DNA of 64,000 nt from Tulasnella sp. 424 (Eukaryota > Basidiomycota > Agaricomycetes > Cantharellales > Tulasnellaceae), in contig WSUB01000004.1 in the NCBI GenBank assembly GCA_019633425.1, forward strand, positions 620,001 to 684,000. The letters are read 5' to 3'. Both the position numbers and the translations under genes were made by a program. The first letter of the stretch is position 1. Every line of letters begins with the position of its first letter. The notes under the pieces are model-generated. The model ran no database searches, had not been told where the DNA came from, and saw nothing but the letters and a program-made list of their open reading frames with translations. Positions 60,774 through 64,000 of this stretch are shown here, piece after piece.

Positions 60774-61790
60774 TTAAGGAGCGCCATGATCGCTAAAGCC
60801 TACTTTCTTCATGTCGAGGACAGCCACCCCTCCGCTTTTCAGGCCCACTGCAAGCTGATCACCCGCACTCTGCCAATCCATGTCTGGAGCTTTGCCGGAC
60901 TGGAGATCCCACTCGAATAGCAAGGTGCCCGTCTAGAAGCAACGATGCGGCAATGAGAGATGGCGTTTGGAGTATAAAAGTAAAACAGAGACCCACAGAA
61001 GAAGAGAAGATCAAAACACGACCATTCGCTGTTCCAGCAGCGAAATATCGTCCTCGAGGACTGAACGTTCGCATCCACACCTTGTCTTCGGGGGTTAGAA
61101 GCTCCTTTATGCAGGATCCGTTTCGAGTATCGCAGACCCTTGAATTGAGATCGGACGACGTTCTAGAGAGGAAACGAGCGGTCAGGAACCCACACCGACG
61201 GACCCGAGGCACGCTGACTTACGACACCAGTAGGTACTGCATTGCAGGATCCAGGCTTGGGCACCAATCCAGGGACGCGGTCGCGCCAGCACCACCCCTT
61301 AGCACCCATTTTTGGGCAGCATCGGTCTGACCGGGTGGGAATTGAATGGGGGGTCGGCCTCTATAGCATCCATGTTCCAGATACGAATAGTTGAGTCGTG
61401 ACCCGAGGATGCAAGCAGAGTTTTATCCTTCGATAGGCGTAACATAGAGACCCGATTTTCGTGGCCGGTGAATGTACGCAGCGGGATTTCTTTGTGAAGA
61501 CGGCAAATATGGATTTGCCAATCACTGCCACACGAGACCAACGTTTCGTTATCGAACCAGAGGGCGTCATGCACGAAATCTGTTGGTTCGCGACCACCTT
61601 TAGTATCGACGTGCGGAACTAGTGCCCCAAATAAACTCCATACCACCGTGAAGCTGAAAGACCTGGCGGATTTCCGAGGTCCTCGTATCCCATACGACCA
61701 CAGCTCCGTCGTCGTCGTCAAACTCGGTTCCACAGGCGCCGAGCAGAGATAGACCGTCGGGAGACCACATTGACTCCAATGGCTTGCAGC
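60774..61790 (-). pseudogene. WD40 repeat protein, TBL1/SIF2-like, 5' end missing and frameshifted
   Basis: WD40 blades like those of TBL1/Sif2 corepressor subunits. Exons in order: CKPLESMWSPDGLSLLGACG with AVVVWDTRTSEIRQVFQLH; VHDALWFDNETLVSCGSDWQ, IHICRLHKEIPLRTFTGHEN, LLASSGHDSTIRIWN; QKWVLRGGAGATASLDWCPS; SSDLNSRVCDTRNGSCIKEL with FSPRGRYFAAGTANGRVLIF; TGTLLFEWDLQSGKAPDMDW to VLDMKK. The frame breaks at a G6 run (61348-61353): one more base there would join the second and third blocks. The first exon starts after an acceptor at 61791, and upstream is transposon DNA, so the N-terminus (LisH and first blades in TBL1) is absent from the window. Confidence 0.6.
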
Positions 61791-61810
61791 CTACTGTACT
61801 ATTTCGTTAA

Positions 61811-64000
61811 TACCGGATGTCCCATGTCCCGACCCCCCATCCGGTCCGGTCAATTTTTGAGGTGTCCCCCGGTCCCGGCGGGTCGCGCCGCTCGGGACAC
61901 GGTGTCCCCGCCGGTAAAACTTAATTTGCCGAATCCGGCGTTCCCGGCATACTAAATTGTAGTAAACTTTGTACAGGTGTATTAAATACGATCGAATGTA
62001 TCATATAATGGGTTTGTAAGGCCAAAAGTCGAAAGAAACAAGTTTGTTGCAGCCTTCACGCTGTCCCCGCCCCCGGCGGAAGTTGCCGCCTGCTCCAGTT
62101 CCGTAGCCCCCACCGAGCGATTACGATACCATGATGGCATCACCATCGACATCCTCAGCCTCCTTGGGCCAAATCTCATCCTCCGACTCGAAGAAGTCAT
62201 CTTCGGAGTCCGAAGAGCTAGAGCTGCCATCATCCCCTGTTTCGGACATCTCCTCGTCTTCCTGGTAGACTGCGTGTGCCTCGACGGATTCTGGACTCCC
62301 GGAAGTAATTTCGGCATAGAACACGGGATCGGCGGACCGCAAATCCAGAATGGCTTGTCGAGCTGAACGGCTGGTGAGACTTTGATGCGACAGGTTGAAA
62401 TCGCCTGTTGCGCACAGCTCCCAGGACTGCAGAGTGTGAAGATCTGTGAACACGATTATGGCGACTCTCTCAACCAAAGCTCCCAAACTGACCTTAAGAA
62501 CATGATCGCCCTGGTTCACCGCTTTCCATGCGGCGAGAAGCCACCCGGGTGTACGATTTCGAAGGGTACCAATTGTCTTGTCCAGGACTATTGATTCCGG
62601 AGAAATACCCGCTTCAAGAAACGCCGTAGTCTCCTTGATTATGTCCTCCAGGGCTGCACGGCGGATAGCTTCTTTGGCAAGACGGTTGATGTTGGCATCG
62701 CAAGGCTGGAACAAGGACGTGCATCCGCCCGGACAGAATTGGAGGAGAATCCAGGGGTACATCGTCCGAAGCCAGCCCCGGAACTCGGCGGATCTATGCA
62801 CCGACCAGACATCGATGTACAGGATGCATCGCTGGTTCCCTGGGAGTTTCAACTCGTTTATCTTCCGCCTGAAGTACGGGGCAGCGATGTGGATGACGTA
62901 GTACCGCATTGTTTCCTGAGTAGCCCAGTAGGTAGAGGTCTTGGAAACTTCGAAACGGTGGCCGAGGGAGACCAGCTCATTGTACGCGAAGGCGGTTGGC
63001 TTCGGAAGTGATCGTTGAGGGTCCTTCCCGGTGTATATGGCTTGAAAGGGGAGGGCGTCGCCGCTTTGCGACACGGAGAGCATCAACGTGAATGCCCTCT
63101 TCTCCGTTTGACCAACAACGTCCACTTGCTTAGAATTCGTCTCGGCGTACGATGCCTTGGTGCCTTGAGCAAGGATGACTTGTGTCTGATCCGCATTTAC
63201 AATGAGGGCGGCTGGGATATCCTCGTCGCGAACAGTACAGGCCATCCGAAGAAATGCCCTCCTTGTAAGCTCCGGTGCGTCTTTTGGGGTTGTCTGGGCT
63301 GCCTTTGTTGCACGACGGAAGGACCAACGGAGCCTTTGCCTTATAAAACGACGGACAAAGCTAGGCGAGCACAGGAAAAGACGGCCTTTGGCAGTTTCGC
63401 GTTCGAAGACTTCAGGCGCATCAAGGGTTATGAGCGCTATCATCAGGCCACGGATGGTGTTGAGATCGAGAGGGATTCCCGTCTTGCGCATCGCTTTCAG
63501 ATTCTTTCGGATTGCCGAAATCACGTCGGGATAATCATCCTTGAGTAAGGAATTAGTCATTGCGTTCAACAACAAATGAAAAGCAACGTACAAGAATGTA
63601 TTTGCGTGAAGGGTTCTTCTGTGGTACATCTCCCTTGGCCAATGCATCCGTGACAAAAGGTCGCCAGACAAGGCGATCAGGGAAGTTCGGATCCCGCCAA
63701 TCCGAAATGCGTTGAGGCTGAAGTGTGGCGAAGAGATCGGGAAACTGGTGTTTTAGACGACGGACGATCTCTTTGGGACTGAACGGGTAGCCAACCTGGC
63801 GAGCAACGGTATCAATGTGGCCGAAAACGAGGCGGTTTAACCATCGCATTCGACGAGCCGAGCGAGCGGTTCGCTTCGACTTTCGACCGCACGTATGCTT
63901 GGTTTTGCTATGATCGTGGGCTCGAATCTCACGATATGGTCGTGTCGCATCCGGCATCGAATGGTTACAAAGTGTCGAAGACGCAGGGTACTGAAGTCGG
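61811..64000 (-). mobile_element. DDE-type DNA transposon, right end outside the window
   Basis: The element seems to begin near 61811 with taccggatgtcccatgtccc, just upstream of a WD40 exon. Subterminal DNA (61813-61920) is rich in gtcccc/ccgg repeats and inverted copies such as gtgtccc with gggacac. The transposase fills most of the rest. The other end lies beyond the window, so terminal repeats and a target-site duplication could not be checked; TA at 61811-61812 would fit a Tc1/mariner-type target. Confidence 0.65.
62121..63957 (-). CDS. DDE superfamily transposase (Tc1/pogo-like)
   Basis: About 594 residues. The start at 63957 gives MPDATRPYREIRAHDHSKTK with a basic N-terminal region and VGYPFSPKEIVRRLKHQFPD, WRPFVTDALAKGD. 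A 52-nt intron (63540-63591) joins KNPSRKYIL to DDYPDVISAIRKNL. The catalytic acidic residues are recognisable in IVNADQTQV, ILYIDVWSVHRS and LFQPCDANINRLAKEAI, a DDD-like set. The C-terminal tail is very acidic (SSSSSDSEDDFFESEDE). No stop interrupts the frame, so the element may be recently active. It could extend upstream past the window edge. Confidence 0.75.

Overview
The window reads as nuclear DNA of a filamentous basidiomycete, most likely an Agaricomycete. Genes are dense and cut by many short introns of about 50-90 nt. House-keeping genes are clearly fungal (KRI1, transportin, PKA, an NRC-2/FPK1-type kinase). LaeA-like methyltransferases are strongly expanded, and there is an F-box-like protein of the kind common in mushrooms. 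No rRNA, tRNA, CRISPR array or prokaryotic feature was seen. Coding models below were built by joining reading frames across GT-AG (sometimes GC-AG) introns by eye; exon edges are inferred.

Layout. 0.3-12.9 kb: a GH5 glycosidase (-), a TmpA-like membrane flavoprotein (+), a mitochondrial-type acyl-CoA synthetase (-) and transportin (+). 13.4-31.4 kb: five methyltransferase genes in one direction. The last three lie in a tandem triplication whose unit is methyltransferase (+), FSH1-type serine hydrolase (-), then a fragment of the 3' flank of the PKA gene. The intact PKA catalytic-subunit gene follows (31.6-33.6 kb, -) and marks the ancestral end of the array. 34.8-41.0 kb: a second tandem array, of small DUF1772 (anthrone-oxygenase-like) membrane proteins with a repeated TATA promoter block, one dead copy and one assembly gap. 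41.2-45.6 kb: a VIP36/Emp47-type lectin (-) and KRI1 (+) share a short divergent promoter. 46.1-50.9 kb: two more methyltransferases of the same family (-). 52-64 kb: an aldo/keto reductase (+), a frameshifted F-box gene (-), an NRC-2/FPK1-type kinase (-), a TBL1-like WD40 gene (-) that appears broken, and a DDE transposon running off the right edge.

How it fits together. The unusual content is the accessory block: seven LaeA-like methyltransferases, an FSH1 hydrolase (the family of the LovG polyketide-releasing thioesterase), six or seven DUF1772 genes (the family of anthrone oxygenases) and an aldo/keto reductase. These are polyketide-tailoring families, yet no polyketide synthase, NRPS or terpene synthase is visible. 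Within the triplication all three methyltransferases keep their frames, while two of the three FSH1 copies are wrecked, which suggests the methyltransferase dose was what was kept.
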